A stretch of DNA of 64,000 nt from Bathymodiolus brooksi (taxonomy: Eukaryota > Mollusca > Bivalvia > Mytilida > Modiolidae), in contig OY804579.1 in NCBI GenBank assembly GCA_963680875.1, forward strand, positions 12,725,506 through 12,789,505, in the 5' to 3' direction. Shown piece after piece: positions 46,690 to 57,835 of the stretch (positions are counted from its first letter, which is position 1; every line of letters starts with the position of its first letter). Under the pieces are notes generated by a model. It did no database searches and was not told the DNA's origin. It saw nothing but the letters and a program-made list of their open reading frames with translations. The position numbers and the translations under genes were made by a program.

Positions 46690-49600
46690 GAGTAAGATCT
46701 CTCAACACAATAGTTTGTATCTTCAGAGTAAGATCTCTGAACACACTAGTTTGTATCTTCAGAGTAAGATCTCTGAACACAATAGTTTGTATCTTCAGAG
46801 TAAGATCTCTGAACACAATAGTTTGTATCTTCAGAGTAAGATCTCTGAACACACAAGTTTGTATCTTCAGAGTAAGATCTCTAAACACACTAGTTTGTAT
46901 CTTCAGAGTAAGATCTCTGAACATATTAGTTTGTATCTTCAGAGTAAGATCACTGAACACAATAGTTTGTATCTTCAGTGTAAGATCTCTGAACACAATA
47001 GTTTGTATCTTCAGAGTAAGATCTCTGAACACATTAGTTTGTATCTTCAGAGTAAGATCACTGAACACACTAGTTTGTATCTTCAGTGTAAGATCTCTGA
47101 ACACATTAGTTTGTATCTTCAGAATAAGATCTCTGAACACACTAGTTTGTATCTTCAGTGTAAGATCTCTGAACACACTAGTTTGTATCTTCAGAGAAAG
47201 ATCTCTGAACACATTAGTTTGTATCTTCAGAGTAAGATCTCTGAACACAATAGTTTGTATCTTCAGTGTAAGATCTCTGAACACACTAGTTTGTATCTTC
47301 AGAGTAAGATCACTGAACACACAAGTTTGTATCTTCAGAGTAAGATCTCTGAACACACTAGTTTGTATCTTCAGAGTAAGATCTCTGAACACACTAGTTT
47401 CTATCTTCAGAGTAAGGTCTCTGAACACACAAGTTTCTATCTTCAGAGTAAGATCTCTGAACACACTAGTTTCTATCTTCAGAGTATGATCTCTGAACAC
47501 ACTAGTTTGTATCTTCAGAGTAAGATCTCTGAACACATTAGTTTCTATCTTCAGAGTAAGATCTCTGAACACACTAGTTTCTATCTTCAGAGTAAGATCT
47601 CTGAACACACTAGTTTGTATCTTCAGAGTAAGATCTCTGAACACAATAGTTTCTATCTTCAGAGTAAGATCTCTGAACACACTAGTTTCTATCTTCAGAG
47701 TAAGATCTCTGAACACACTAGTTTCTATCTTCAGAGTAAGATCTCTGAACACATTAGTTTGTATCTTCAGTGTAAGATCTCTAAATACACAAGTTTGTAT
47801 CTTCAGTGTAAGATCTCTGAACACAATAGTTTGTATCTTCAGAGTAAGATCTCTGAACACACAAGTTTGTATCTTCAGTGTAAGATCTCTAAACACAATA
47901 GTTTGCATCTTCAGAGTAAGATCTCTGAACACAATAGTTTGTATCTTCCGAGTAAGATCACTGAACACACAAGTTTGTATCTTCAGAGTAAGATCTCTGA
48001 ACACAATAGTTTGCATCTTCAGAGTATGATCTCTGAACACACTAGATTGTATCTTCAGAGTAAGATCACTGAACACAATAGTTTGTATCTTCAGAGTAAG
48101 ATCTCTGAACACAATAGTTTGTATCTTCAGAGTAAGATCTCTGAACACACTAGTTTGAATCTTCAGAGTAAGATCTCTGAACACACTAATTTGTATCTTC
48201 AGTGTAAGATCACTGAACACACTAGTTTCTATCTTCAGAGTAAGATCTCTGAACACACTAGTTTGTATCTTCAGTGTAAGATCTCTGAACACAATAGTTT
48301 GTATCTTCAGAGTAAGATCTCTGAACACATTAGTTTGTATCTTCAGAGTAAGATCACTGAACACACTAGTTTGTATCTTCAGTGTAAGATCTCTGAACAC
48401 ATTAGTTTGTATCTTCAGAATAAGATCTCTGAACACACTAGTTTGTATCTTCAGTGTAAGATCTCTGAACACACTAGTTTGTATCTTCAGAGAAAGATCT
48501 CTGAACACATTAGTTTGTATCTTCAGAGTAAGATCTCTGAACACAATAGTTTGTATCTTCAGTGTAAGATCTCTGAACACACTAGTTTGTATCTTCAGAG
48601 TAAGATCACTGAACACACTAGTTTGTATCTTCAGAGTAAGATCTCTGAACACACTAGTTTGTATCTTCAGAGTAAGATCTCTGAACACACTAGTTTCTAT
48701 CTTCAGAGTAAGGTCTCTGAACACACAAGTTTCTATCTTCAGAGTAAGATCTCTGAACACACTAGTTTCTATCTTCAGAGTATGATCTCTGAACACACTA
48801 GTTTGTATCTTCAGAGTAAGATTTCTGAACACATTAGTTTCTATCTTCAGAGTAAGATCTCTGAACACACTAGTTTCTATCTTCAGAGTAAGATCTCTGA
48901 ACACACTAGTTTGTATCTTCAGAGTAAGATCTCTGAACACAATAGTTTCTATCTTCAGAGTAAGATCTCTGAACACACTAGTTTCTATCTTCAGAGTAAG
49001 ATCTCTGAACACACTAGTTTCTATCTTCAGAGTAAGATCTCTGAACACATTAGTTTGTATCTTCAGTGTAAGATCTCTAAATACACAAGTTTGTATCTTC
49101 AGTGTAAGATCTCTGAACACAATAGTTTGTATCTTCAGAGTAAGATCTCTGAACACACAAGTTTGTATCTTCAGTGTAAGATCTCTAAACACAATAGTTT
49201 GCATCTTCAGAGTAAGATCTCTGAACACAATAGTTTGTATCTTCCGAGTAAGATCACTGAACACACAAGTTTGTATCTTCAGAGTAAGATCTCTGAACAC
49301 AATAGTTTGCATCTTCAGAGTATGATCTCTGAACACACTAGATTGTATCTTCAGAGTAAGATCACTGAACACAATAGTTTGTATCTTCAGAGTAAGATCT
49401 CTGAACACAATAGTTTGTATCTTCAGAGTAAGATCTCTGAACACACTAGTTTGAATCTTCAGAGTAAGATCTCTGAACACACTAATTTGTATCTTCAGTG
49501 TAAGATCACTGAACACACTAGTTTCTATCTTCAGAGTAAGATCTCTGAACACACTAGTTTGTATCTTCAGTGTAAGATCTCTGAACACACTAGTTTGTAT

Positions 49601-52600
49601 CTTCAGAGTAAGATCTCTGAACACATTAGTTTGTATCTTCAGAGTAAGATCTCTGAACACACTAGTTTGTATCTTCCGAGTAAGATCTCTGAACACACTA
49701 GTTTATATCTTCAGAGTAAGATCTCTGAACACATTAGTTTCTATCTTCAGAGTATTTCTATCTTCAGAGTATGATCTCTGAACACACTAGTTTGTATCTT
49801 CAGAGTAAGATCTCTGAACACAATAGTTTGTATCTTCAGAGTAAGATATCTGAACACACAAGTTTGTATCTTCAGAGTAAGATCTCTGAACACACTAGTT
49901 TCTATCTTCAGAGTAAGATCTCTGAACACACAAGTTTCTATCTTCAGAGTAAGATCTCTGAACACACTAGTTTCTATCTTCAGAGTATGATCTCTGAACA
50001 CAATAGTTTGAATCTTCAGAGTAAGATCTCTGAACACACTAATTTGTATCTTCAGTGTAAGATCACTGAACACACTAGTTTCTATCTTCAGAGTAAGATC
50101 TCTGAACACACTAGTTTGTATCTTCAGTGTAAGATCTCTGAACACACTAGTTTGTATCTTCAGAGTAAGATCTCTGAACACATTAGTTTGTATCTTCAGA
50201 GTAAGATCTCTGAACACACTAGTTTGTATCTTCCGAGTAAGATCTCTGAACACACTAGTTTATATCTTCAGAGTAAGATCTCTGAACACATTAGTTTCTA
50301 TCTTCAGAGTATTTCTATCTTCAGAGTATGATCTCTGAACACACTAGTTTGTATCTTCAGAGTAAGATCTCTGAACACAATAGTTTGTATCTTCAGAGTA
50401 AGATATCTGAACACACAAGTTTGTATCTTCAGAGTAAGATCTCTGAACACACTAGTTTCTATCTTCAGAGTAAGATCTCTGAACACACAAGTTTCTATCT
50501 TCAGAGTAAGATCTCTGAACACACTAGTTTCTATCTTCAGAGTATGATCTCTGAACACAATAGTTTGTATCTTCAGAGTAAGATCTCTGAACACATTAGT
50601 TTCTATCTTCAGAGTATGATCTCTGAACACACAAGTTTGTATCTTCAGAGTAAGATCTCTGAACACAATAGTTTCTATCTTCAGAGTATGATCTCTGAAC
50701 ACATTAGTTTCTATCTTCAGAGTAAGATCTCTGAACACACTAGTTTATATCTTCAGAGTAAGATCTCTGAACACAATAGTTTGTATCTTCAGAGTAAGAT
50801 CTCTGAACACACTAGTTTCTATCTTCAGAGTAAGATCTCTGAACACACTAGTTTCTATCTTCAGAGTAAGATCTCTGAACACACAAGTTTCTATCTTCAG
50901 AGTAAGATCTCTGAACACACTAGTTTCTATCTTCAGAGTAAGATCTCTGAACACACAAGTTTCTATCTTCAGAGTAAGATTTCTGAAAACACTAGTTTGT
51001 ATCTTCAGAGTAAGATCTCTGAACACATTAGTTTGTATCTTCAGTGTAAGATCTCTGAACACACAAGTTTGTATCTTCAGTGTAAGATCTCTGAACACAA
51101 TAGTTTGTATCTTCAGAGTAAGATCTCTGAACACAATAGTTTGTATCTTCAGAGTAAGATCACTGAACACACAAGTTTGTATCTTCAGAGTAAGATCTCT
51201 GAACACAATAGTTTGCATCTTCAGAGTATGATCTCTGAACACACTAGATTGTATCTTCAGAGTAAGATCACTGAACACAATAGTTTGTATCTTCAGAGTA
51301 AGATCTCTGAACACAATAGTTTGTATCTTCAGAGTAAGATCTCTGAATACACTAGTTTGTATCTTCAGATTAAGATCTCTGAACACAATAGTTTGTATCT
51401 TCAGAGTAAGATCTCTGAACACACTAGTTTGAATCTTCAGAGTAAGATCTCTGAACACACTAATTTGTATCTTCAGTGTAATATCACTGAACACACTAGT
51501 TTGCATCTTCAGAATAAGATCTCTGAACACAATAGTGTGTATCTTCAGAGTAAGATCTCTGAACACACTAGTTTGTATCTTCAGAGTAAGATCTCTGAAC
51601 ACACTAGTCTGTATCTTCAGTGTAAGATCTCTGAACACACTAGATTGTATTTTCAGAGTAAGATCTCTGAACCTACTAGTTTGTATCTTCAGAGTAAGAA
51701 CTCTGAACACACTAGTTTGTATCTTCAGAGTAAGATCTCTGAACACACTAGATTGTATCTTCTGAGTAAGATCTCGGAACACACTAATTTGTATCTTCAG
51801 TGTACGATGTCTGAACATACTAGTTTGTATCTTCAGTGTAAGATCTCTGAACACACTAGTTTGTATCTTCAGAGTAAGATCTCTGAATACACAAGTTTGT
51901 ATCTTCAGTGTACGATCTCTGAACACACTAGTTTGTATCTTCAGTGTAAGATCTCTGAAGTTAGAACACACTAGTTTCTATCTTCAGAGTAAGATCTCTG
52001 AACACACTAGTTTCTATCTTCAGAGTAAGATCTCTGAACACATTAGTTTGTATCTTCAGTGTAAGATCTCTAAACACAAGTTTGTATCTGCAGAGTAAGA
52101 GCTCTGAACACACTAGTTTGTATCTTCTGAGTAAGATCTCTGAACACACAAGTTTGTATCTTCAGTGTAAGATCTCTGAACACACTAGTTTGTACATGTA
52201 TCTTCAGAGTAAGATCACTGAACACACTAGTTTGTATCTTCAGAGTAAGATCACTGAACACACTAGTTTGTATCTTCAGAGTAAGATCTATGAAGACACT
52301 AGTTTGTATCTTCAGAGTAAGATCTCTGAACGCACTAGTTTGTATCTTCAGAGTAAGATCTCTAAAACACTAGATTGTATCTTCAGTGTAAGATCTCTGA
52401 ACACACTAGTTTGTATCTTCAGAGTAAGATCTCTGAATACACTAGTTTGTATATTCAGAGTATGATCTCTGAACACACTAGATTGTATCTTCAGTGTAAG
52501 ATCTCTGAACACACAAGTTTGTATCTTCAGAGTAAGATCTCTGAACACAATAGTTTGTATCTTCAGAGTAAGAGCTCTGAACACACTAGTTTGTATCTTC

Positions 52601-53000
52601 TGAGTAAGATCTCTGAACACGCAAGTTTGTATCTTCCGTTTAAGATCTCTGAACATATTAGTTTGTATCTTCCGAGTAAAATCTCTGAACACACAAGTTT
52701 GTATCTTCAGAGTAAGATCTCTAAACACACTAGTTTGTATCTTCAGTGTAAGATCTCTGAACACACTAGTTTGTATCTTCAGAGTAAGAACTCTGAACAC
52801 ACTACTTTGTATCTTCAGAGTAAGATCTCTGAACAAACAAGTTTGTATCTTCCGAGTAAAATCTCTGAACAGACAAGTTTGTATCTTCAGAGTAAGATCA
52901 CTGAACACACTAGTTTGTATCTTCAGAGTAAGATCTCTGAACGCACTAGTTTGCATCTTTAGAGTAAGATCTCTGAACACACTAATTTGTATCTTTAGAG
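46690..53000. repeat. 36-bp satellite, ~175 copies, 6.3 kb, open on both strands
   Basis: The unit is AGTAAGATCTCTGAACACAC plus TAGTTTGTATCTTCAG. Thirty-six is a multiple of three and neither strand of the unit has a stop in one frame. Frames therefore run for over 3 kb on both strands: SLYLQSKISEHT repeats on plus, VFRDLTLKIQTS on minus. There is a 1,296-bp higher-order repeat of 36 units (46981-48276 and 48277-49572) and a 557-bp block repeated at 49771 and 50328. Right-hand units (51700-53000) are more diverged. It starts ~115 bp upstream of a PTEN exon acceptor. I treat it as non-coding. Confidence 0.95.
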
Positions 53001-53074
53001 TACTTTAATTGTCTAAAACAACAACTGTTTGATATTTCAAGGACACAAGATGCAATAAAAAGAAACATGATTTG

Positions 53075-53325
53075 ATTTGATTTTTGCCACTTTTAGCAAT
53101 ATTTCAGCTATATCATGGCGACCAGTTTAAGAAGCCGGTGTACCCGGAGAGAACCACCGACCATGGGCAAGCAACTGGTAAACTTGATCACTTGCGGCTG
53201 TGAGTCGGGCACACCCTTTTTTGTAATTTACAAAGCCAGGCGTGACCACATGCCGTATTGGTGATAGGCTTGTACGAGTTGTTAGGTAATCCAACTATCT
53301 AACTCATTGAACCACCCAGGCCCTT
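53075..53325 (-). mobile_element. SINE family B
   Basis: It contains ATATCATGGCGACCAG, ACCATGGGCAAGCAACTGG, CACTTGCGGCTGTGAGTCGG and TGATAGGCTTGTACGAGTTG. Beyond its head end the sequence CCTTAAAAGAAACAAACAAA and the following ~25 bp are identical to the flank of the copy at 62150-62415, so the family unit or a duplicated segment is longer than the SINE. Confidence 0.75.
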
Positions 53326-53375
53326 AAAAGAAACAAACAAATTGAAAATCAATGTTTAATCCTTTGTGTTTTTCC

Positions 53376-54390
53376 TCGGTACTTTTTGATAACTACCATC
53401 TATAGTTAAAGGTTATATTAAATGGAGCATGACAGTCATTAATTCCTTTAGATTACATCTATATGCCCAGTAAATCAACACAAAGTTTAATCCATGGCAA
53501 GTATAAATAAACATACAAATATATGTGATGTATACATTTAAAATACATTTTAATCTTAATAAACATGTAAATATACAAGACGCCATAAGATAATAATGTC
53601 CAATAACAAACGAGGGATTATCTAGGTCAAAAACCTATATTTATTGTGCTAAATGGTCATCTGCACAATTCACAAGTTCAAGTATATTAATACTACTCAT
53701 GTTGAACAGTAAAGAGAAGTCATTGGCCTAAATATCCACAGAAATAATAACATCCAGGTAAATTATATAGGTCTCTACTTTAAAAACATAATCAACAGGT
53801 CACATTAAATCTGTTGCACCTTTACCAGGGATGTTTTTATTAATTATATGTAAGAATAAAATGTAGATATCAAATTTAGTGCGCACAACGTGTTTCTGGA
53901 ATAACCTTCAACAGGTACGCTCAAAATAGAAAGGTTGAAAAGCCAAATAATTTAAAAAGTTTTGCGAGCAACTAAACCAAATGGCCTAAATAGGATCGTC
54001 AAAATCGGCTAAAGTCACCTATGCCTGACGGAGGAGAACCTTAGTTTTAATAATACTTTTATTATTTAGAAACTGTAAATTTCAATAACACATATATCTA
54101 TTAAATCATGTCAGTGCCGAAGCATGATTAAGAAATCATGTTTGAATTAAATATCTTTTAAAGGAAGTGGTAAAGAAATAAATAAGAAAGACTTCAATTA
54201 TTCTGTTAAAATATTCGACAAAATAATCGGTATACCCCTCCTTTTTCAGAGAACATCCTAAATCTGTTGAATGGAATACCTATCTCTTGATAACTAGATG
54301 TACAGTGGACAAATAGGAACATCAATAACACAGCTGTATTATCATAGAAATGGTGCCAACATAAACATGGACACTACAGTAGCAGGGTCA
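53376..54390. other. PTEN-upstream or intron stretch, nothing recognised
   Basis: AT-rich sequence without a recognisable exon, repeat terminus or tandem array. I looked here for PTEN exons 2-3 on the minus strand and found none convincing. Confidence 0.5.
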
Positions 54391-54392
54391 AT

Positions 54393-54677
54393 GACTGTTC
54401 TGTTTTCTATCTGACTCAGACTGTCCTGTTTTCTATCTGACTCAAGACTGTCCTGTTTTCTATCTGACTCAGACTGTCCTGTTTTCTATCTGACTCAGAC
54501 TGTCCTGTTTTCTATCATACTCAGACTGTCCTGTTTTCTATCTGACTCAGACTGTCCTGTTTTCTATCTGACTCACTGTCCTGTTTTCTATCTGACTCAG
54601 ACTGTCCTGTTTTCTATTATACTCAGACTGTCCTGTTTTCTATCTGACTCAGACTGTCCTGTTTTCTATCTGACTAT
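54393..54677. repeat. 26-bp tandem repeat, ~11 copies
   Basis: Units of CTGACTCAGACTGTCCTGTT plus TTCTAT, with small indels (GACTCAAGACTG; GACTCACTG) and an 'ATCATACTCAG/ATTATACTCAG' variant about 110 bp apart. Non-coding. Confidence 0.92.
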
Positions 54678-54721
54678 TAGTTAAGTATATTGGTACACTG
54701 TTTCTCTGATTACAGAATAAA

Positions 54722-54965
54722 CTGCTTTGGTGGTGTAATGTTTCGCGTGCACAACTCAAGTGTGTTAGATCATGGGTTTCAAGCCCAAGTTGGGTCAAAC
54801 TAAAGATTAAAATTGGTAAAATTTTCTGCTTCTCCACTAAGCATACAGCTTTAAGGAGTAAGAGCAAACACTGGTTGGCTCAGATTCAGGATAATGTGTG
54901 AAAATGGAGCAATATGTCTACCTGCTGACTACTGTTTCTATGAGCTAACACTGAAAAGACCCAAT
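54722..54965 (+). mobile_element. SINE family C, forward orientation
   Basis: The tRNA-like head GGTGGTGTAATGTTTCGCGT and the B-box-like GGGTTTCAAGCCC are followed by GGAGTAAGAGCAAACACTGG and TGGAGCAATATGTCTACC. It ends with GAGCTAACACTGAAAAGACC. This copy shows the unexpanded form of the region that became a 41-bp array at 37151-37560. Confidence 0.75.
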
Positions 54966-55308
54966 TAAGTGTTAGTCTAGAACAAAGCGGACATCATCAT
55001 TATTTCATGGAATGTAACTTGTTTCCACCATGACAAAGCTGAATAATTGCTCATTTAACATTAAACAATAATAACTCATTCACTCCCTATTATAGAATAA
55101 GTGAAAACAAAGACCAATATAATTACAAGCTCAATTCAACATACTAGTATCTGGATTAAGAATCTCCTAGGGACGATATCATCTGCCCAGTAGTCAGTTT
55201 TTCTGCACTGAGATGATTTATTATATTTATTGTTGAAATTTACAGTTACTGAATAATGTAATTACAATGTTATTTTCTCCTTCCTCCTACATAGGTAACA
55301 TTAACAGA
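54966..55308. other. Stretch without gene, nothing recognised
   Basis: AT-rich; no element ends or exons recognised. Confidence 0.45.
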
Positions 55309-55515
55309 TTTAGGCTCTACTGTTTAAGCCCTTTGTAGATTTAGGCTCTACTGTTTAAGCTCTTTGTAGATTTAGGCTCTACTGTTTAAGCTCTGTAGAT
55401 TTAGGCTCTACTGTTTAAGCTCTTCGTAGATTTAGGCTCTACTGTTTAAGCTCTTCGTAGATTTAGGCTCTACTGTTTAAGCTCTGTAGATTTAGGCTCT
55501 ACTGTTTAAGCCCTT
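55309..55515. repeat. 28/31-bp tandem repeat, ~7 copies
   Basis: Units of AGATTTAGGCTCTACTGTTT plus AAGCTCTTTGT; two units lack 3 bp. Non-coding. Confidence 0.9.
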
Positions 55516-55644
55516 TGCTTTTCTTGCTCCCAAATACTATCAACTTATTTGGCGTTCCAGTATTTTGATGTTGAGCATACCTGAGTAACGTTTTTCAAGA
55601 AATGAGTCATGCTCACTTTAAAACAATTTTTTTGTAAATATGGT

Positions 55645-55885
55645 TTGGTTTGGTTTTTAACACCACTTTCAACAATATTTCAGCTATAAGGTGGCGGTCA
55701 GTTTTATTGGTGGAGGAAACAGGACTACCCGGAGAAAACCACCGACCTGTTGCATGTCACTGACAAACTTTATCACCTCGTCATGAACAGGGTTCGAACT
55801 CACAACTTTATTGGTGATAGGCACTGATTGCATAGGTAGTTGTAAATCCAACTACGATATGATCATGACCACGACTGCCCCTTTT
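55645..55885 (-). mobile_element. V-SINE-like SINE, family A
   Basis: It contains TTTTTAACACCACTTTCAAC, GACTACCCGGAGAAAACCAC and CATGAACAGGGTTCGAACTC (the B box in reverse complement), then CTACGATATGATCATGACCA. About 20 bp of the body near ACTTTATCACCTCG is deleted. Confidence 0.8.
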
Positions 55886-56334
55886 TGTAAATATGATAAG
55901 TATATTAAAGTAAAAAGTATTTCATAGCTTAGTTACATTTAAGCAAAAATGGAGATAAAATTCAAGATAATAGTCTTAAACATATGTAAAATGAATCATA
56001 TATATACATATATACCAGTATACCAGTATACCAGAAATTATTATGTCATAACACAAATATTACTCATTAAATCAGCTAAGTGTAAAAAAAAAAAAAAAAA
56101 ATATATAAATTCATGATATAATTTTTTTTGGGAAATCAGTGTTAACATTAAATCCTACTCATTGACCTAGTTTACAATATAACACATTTACTGTTAAACT
56201 TGGACTGGCTTTCTACTTGAAGTTAATTAGGTCAATATCAACTACATGTACTTTTGACTTCCTGGTAAAACACATCTAGTGGAGAGAGTATATTAAATTT
56301 GTTTATAAACATTCACATCAGTCACAGAGTATGT
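55886..56334. other. AT-rich stretch with poly-A
   Basis: It holds a TATACCAGTATACCAG triplication near 56011-56034 and a poly-A run at 56083-56101. No gene recognised. Confidence 0.5.
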
Positions 56335-56612
56335 TTGTTTGTTTGTTTGATGGTGTTTATCGTCACTTTCAACAATATTTCAGCTATATCGTGACGGTCA
56401 GTTTTATTGGTGGAGGAAACCGGAGTACCCGGAGAAAACCAACGACTTGTCGCAAGTAACTGACAAACTTTATCACATAATGTTGTATAGAGTACACCTC
56501 TCCATGAACTAGATTCGAACTCACAACTTTAGTAGTGATAGGCACTGATTACACAGGTAATTGTAAATCTAACTACCATACAATCAGTATCATCACGACT
56601 ATGACGGCCCCT
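56335..56612 (-). mobile_element. V-SINE-like SINE, family A
   Basis: A nearly full copy, with a TTTG microsatellite at its right-hand (3') end (GTTTGTTTGTTTGTTTGATG). It then has GTTTATCGTCACTTTCAACA, GGAGTACCCGGAGAAAACCA, AGATTCGAACTCACAAC and TATGACGGCCCC at the head. Confidence 0.82.
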
Positions 56613-56734
56613 TTATAAACATGTACATCAGTCACAGAGTAAGTAGATACTATAATAAACATTTCAAACTTTTTAACTAGCCTTCAACTCATACATTCTA
56701 GTTATTACAAAATATCATTTCTTGTAGATGATTG

Positions 56735-56868
56735 ATTGATTTTGATTTTTGGTGTTTTAATGCCACTTTCAGCAATATTTCAGCTATATCATGATGACCA
56801 GTTTTAGTGATGGAGGAAGCTGGAGTACCCGGAGAGAACCACCGACCATGGGCAAGCAACTGGTCATT
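56735..56868 (-). mobile_element. SINE family B, head-truncated
   Basis: Only the tail half is present: TTTTTGGTGTTTTAATGCCA, ATATCATGATGACCAG, GGAGTACCCGGAGAGAACCA and CCATGGGCAAGCAACTGG. 5' truncation is usual for SINE/LINE-type reverse transcription. Confidence 0.75.
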
Positions 56869-56889
56869 TCTTGTAGAGTTCTGTTTATT

Positions 56890-57410
56890 GTGTCATATAA
56901 CATGATAACATGAGGTCACCCTTGGTTTGTAGTGGGGTTCGTGTTGCTCAATCTTAAGTTTTCTGTGTAGTGTTTTGTAGATCACTCTTGTCCTTTTGAT
57001 CTTGTGTCTAGTTTTAAATATGCGATACATAGGTATTGCTTTTCCTATTTGTCCTTTTTGGGGACGTCGTGGTCATGATCAAATGGTAGTTGGATTTAGA
57101 ACTACATGTGCAATCAGTGCCTATCACCACTAAAGTTGTGAGTTCGAGCCCTGTTCATGGGGAGGTGTATTCGATACAACATTATGTGATAAAGTTTGTC
57201 AGTGACTTTCTCAGGGTACCCTGTTTTCCTCCACCAATAAAACTGACCACCATGATATAACTGAAATATTGTTGAAAGTGGCATTAAACACCATAAACAA
57301 ACCAAATCTGTTGTTCTTTTTCTTATGACCATTGCATTGTCTGTCCTCTGATCTATGGCTTCTAATTACTCCTTAGGCATCTTCAAACTTTTCTTACACA
57401 TGTTTTTCTT
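56890..57410 (+). repeat. Unclassified interspersed repeat, split by a SINE
   Basis: GTGGGGTTCGTGTTGCTCAA, TTTCTGTGTAGTGTTTTGTA and CATTGTCTGTCCTCTGATCT correspond to the copy at 61330-61510. A family A SINE (57058-57305) is inserted into it. No coding frame. Confidence 0.6.
57058..57305 (+). mobile_element. V-SINE-like SINE, family A, forward orientation
   Basis: From the tRNA-like head (ACGTCGTGGTCATGATCAAA, then a B box in GAGTTCGAGCCCTG) to the tail TTTTCCTCCACCAATAAAAC and GGCATTAAACACCATAAACA. It is the only family A copy in the window in this orientation. Confidence 0.82.
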
Positions 57411-57835
57411 TCATTTGCTTGAAAATATATTTGTATTTATTTTCTTGAACTCCTATTTTCTTTTTTGTAGAAGTACTTTAAGATAATTCTGAAATATTTA
57501 TCAGAATGTCAGTCAGATTCCTGGCAGTGCCCATCTACACTTTGTTGGTTCTACATGGACGGTCAAAGATGAATGAAAGGTTACCTGACGTGACCTATAT
57601 ATTAGATGTCAGTGTACACATGTATTGCCAAAAAAATAAATAAACAAAATAAAAACCAGAGGTTCACCTGAGACGATATCAGTTCATGTTCAATTAAGTC
57701 TAATTTTTTGGCAACATTATTTTATTAATTTTCACATAGGTTCATATGTTAAAACTTTAATCCATTAAAATCAGATTTGGTAAAAATAAAAAAAAAATTG
57801 GGCATTGATCCTTTTTTGCCCCTTCATATCTTAAA

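Noticed and set aside
57058..57140. Functional tRNA gene
   Set aside because: The B-box-like sequence belongs to the head of a SINE present in many copies; no proper cloverleaf or anticodon arm is visible.
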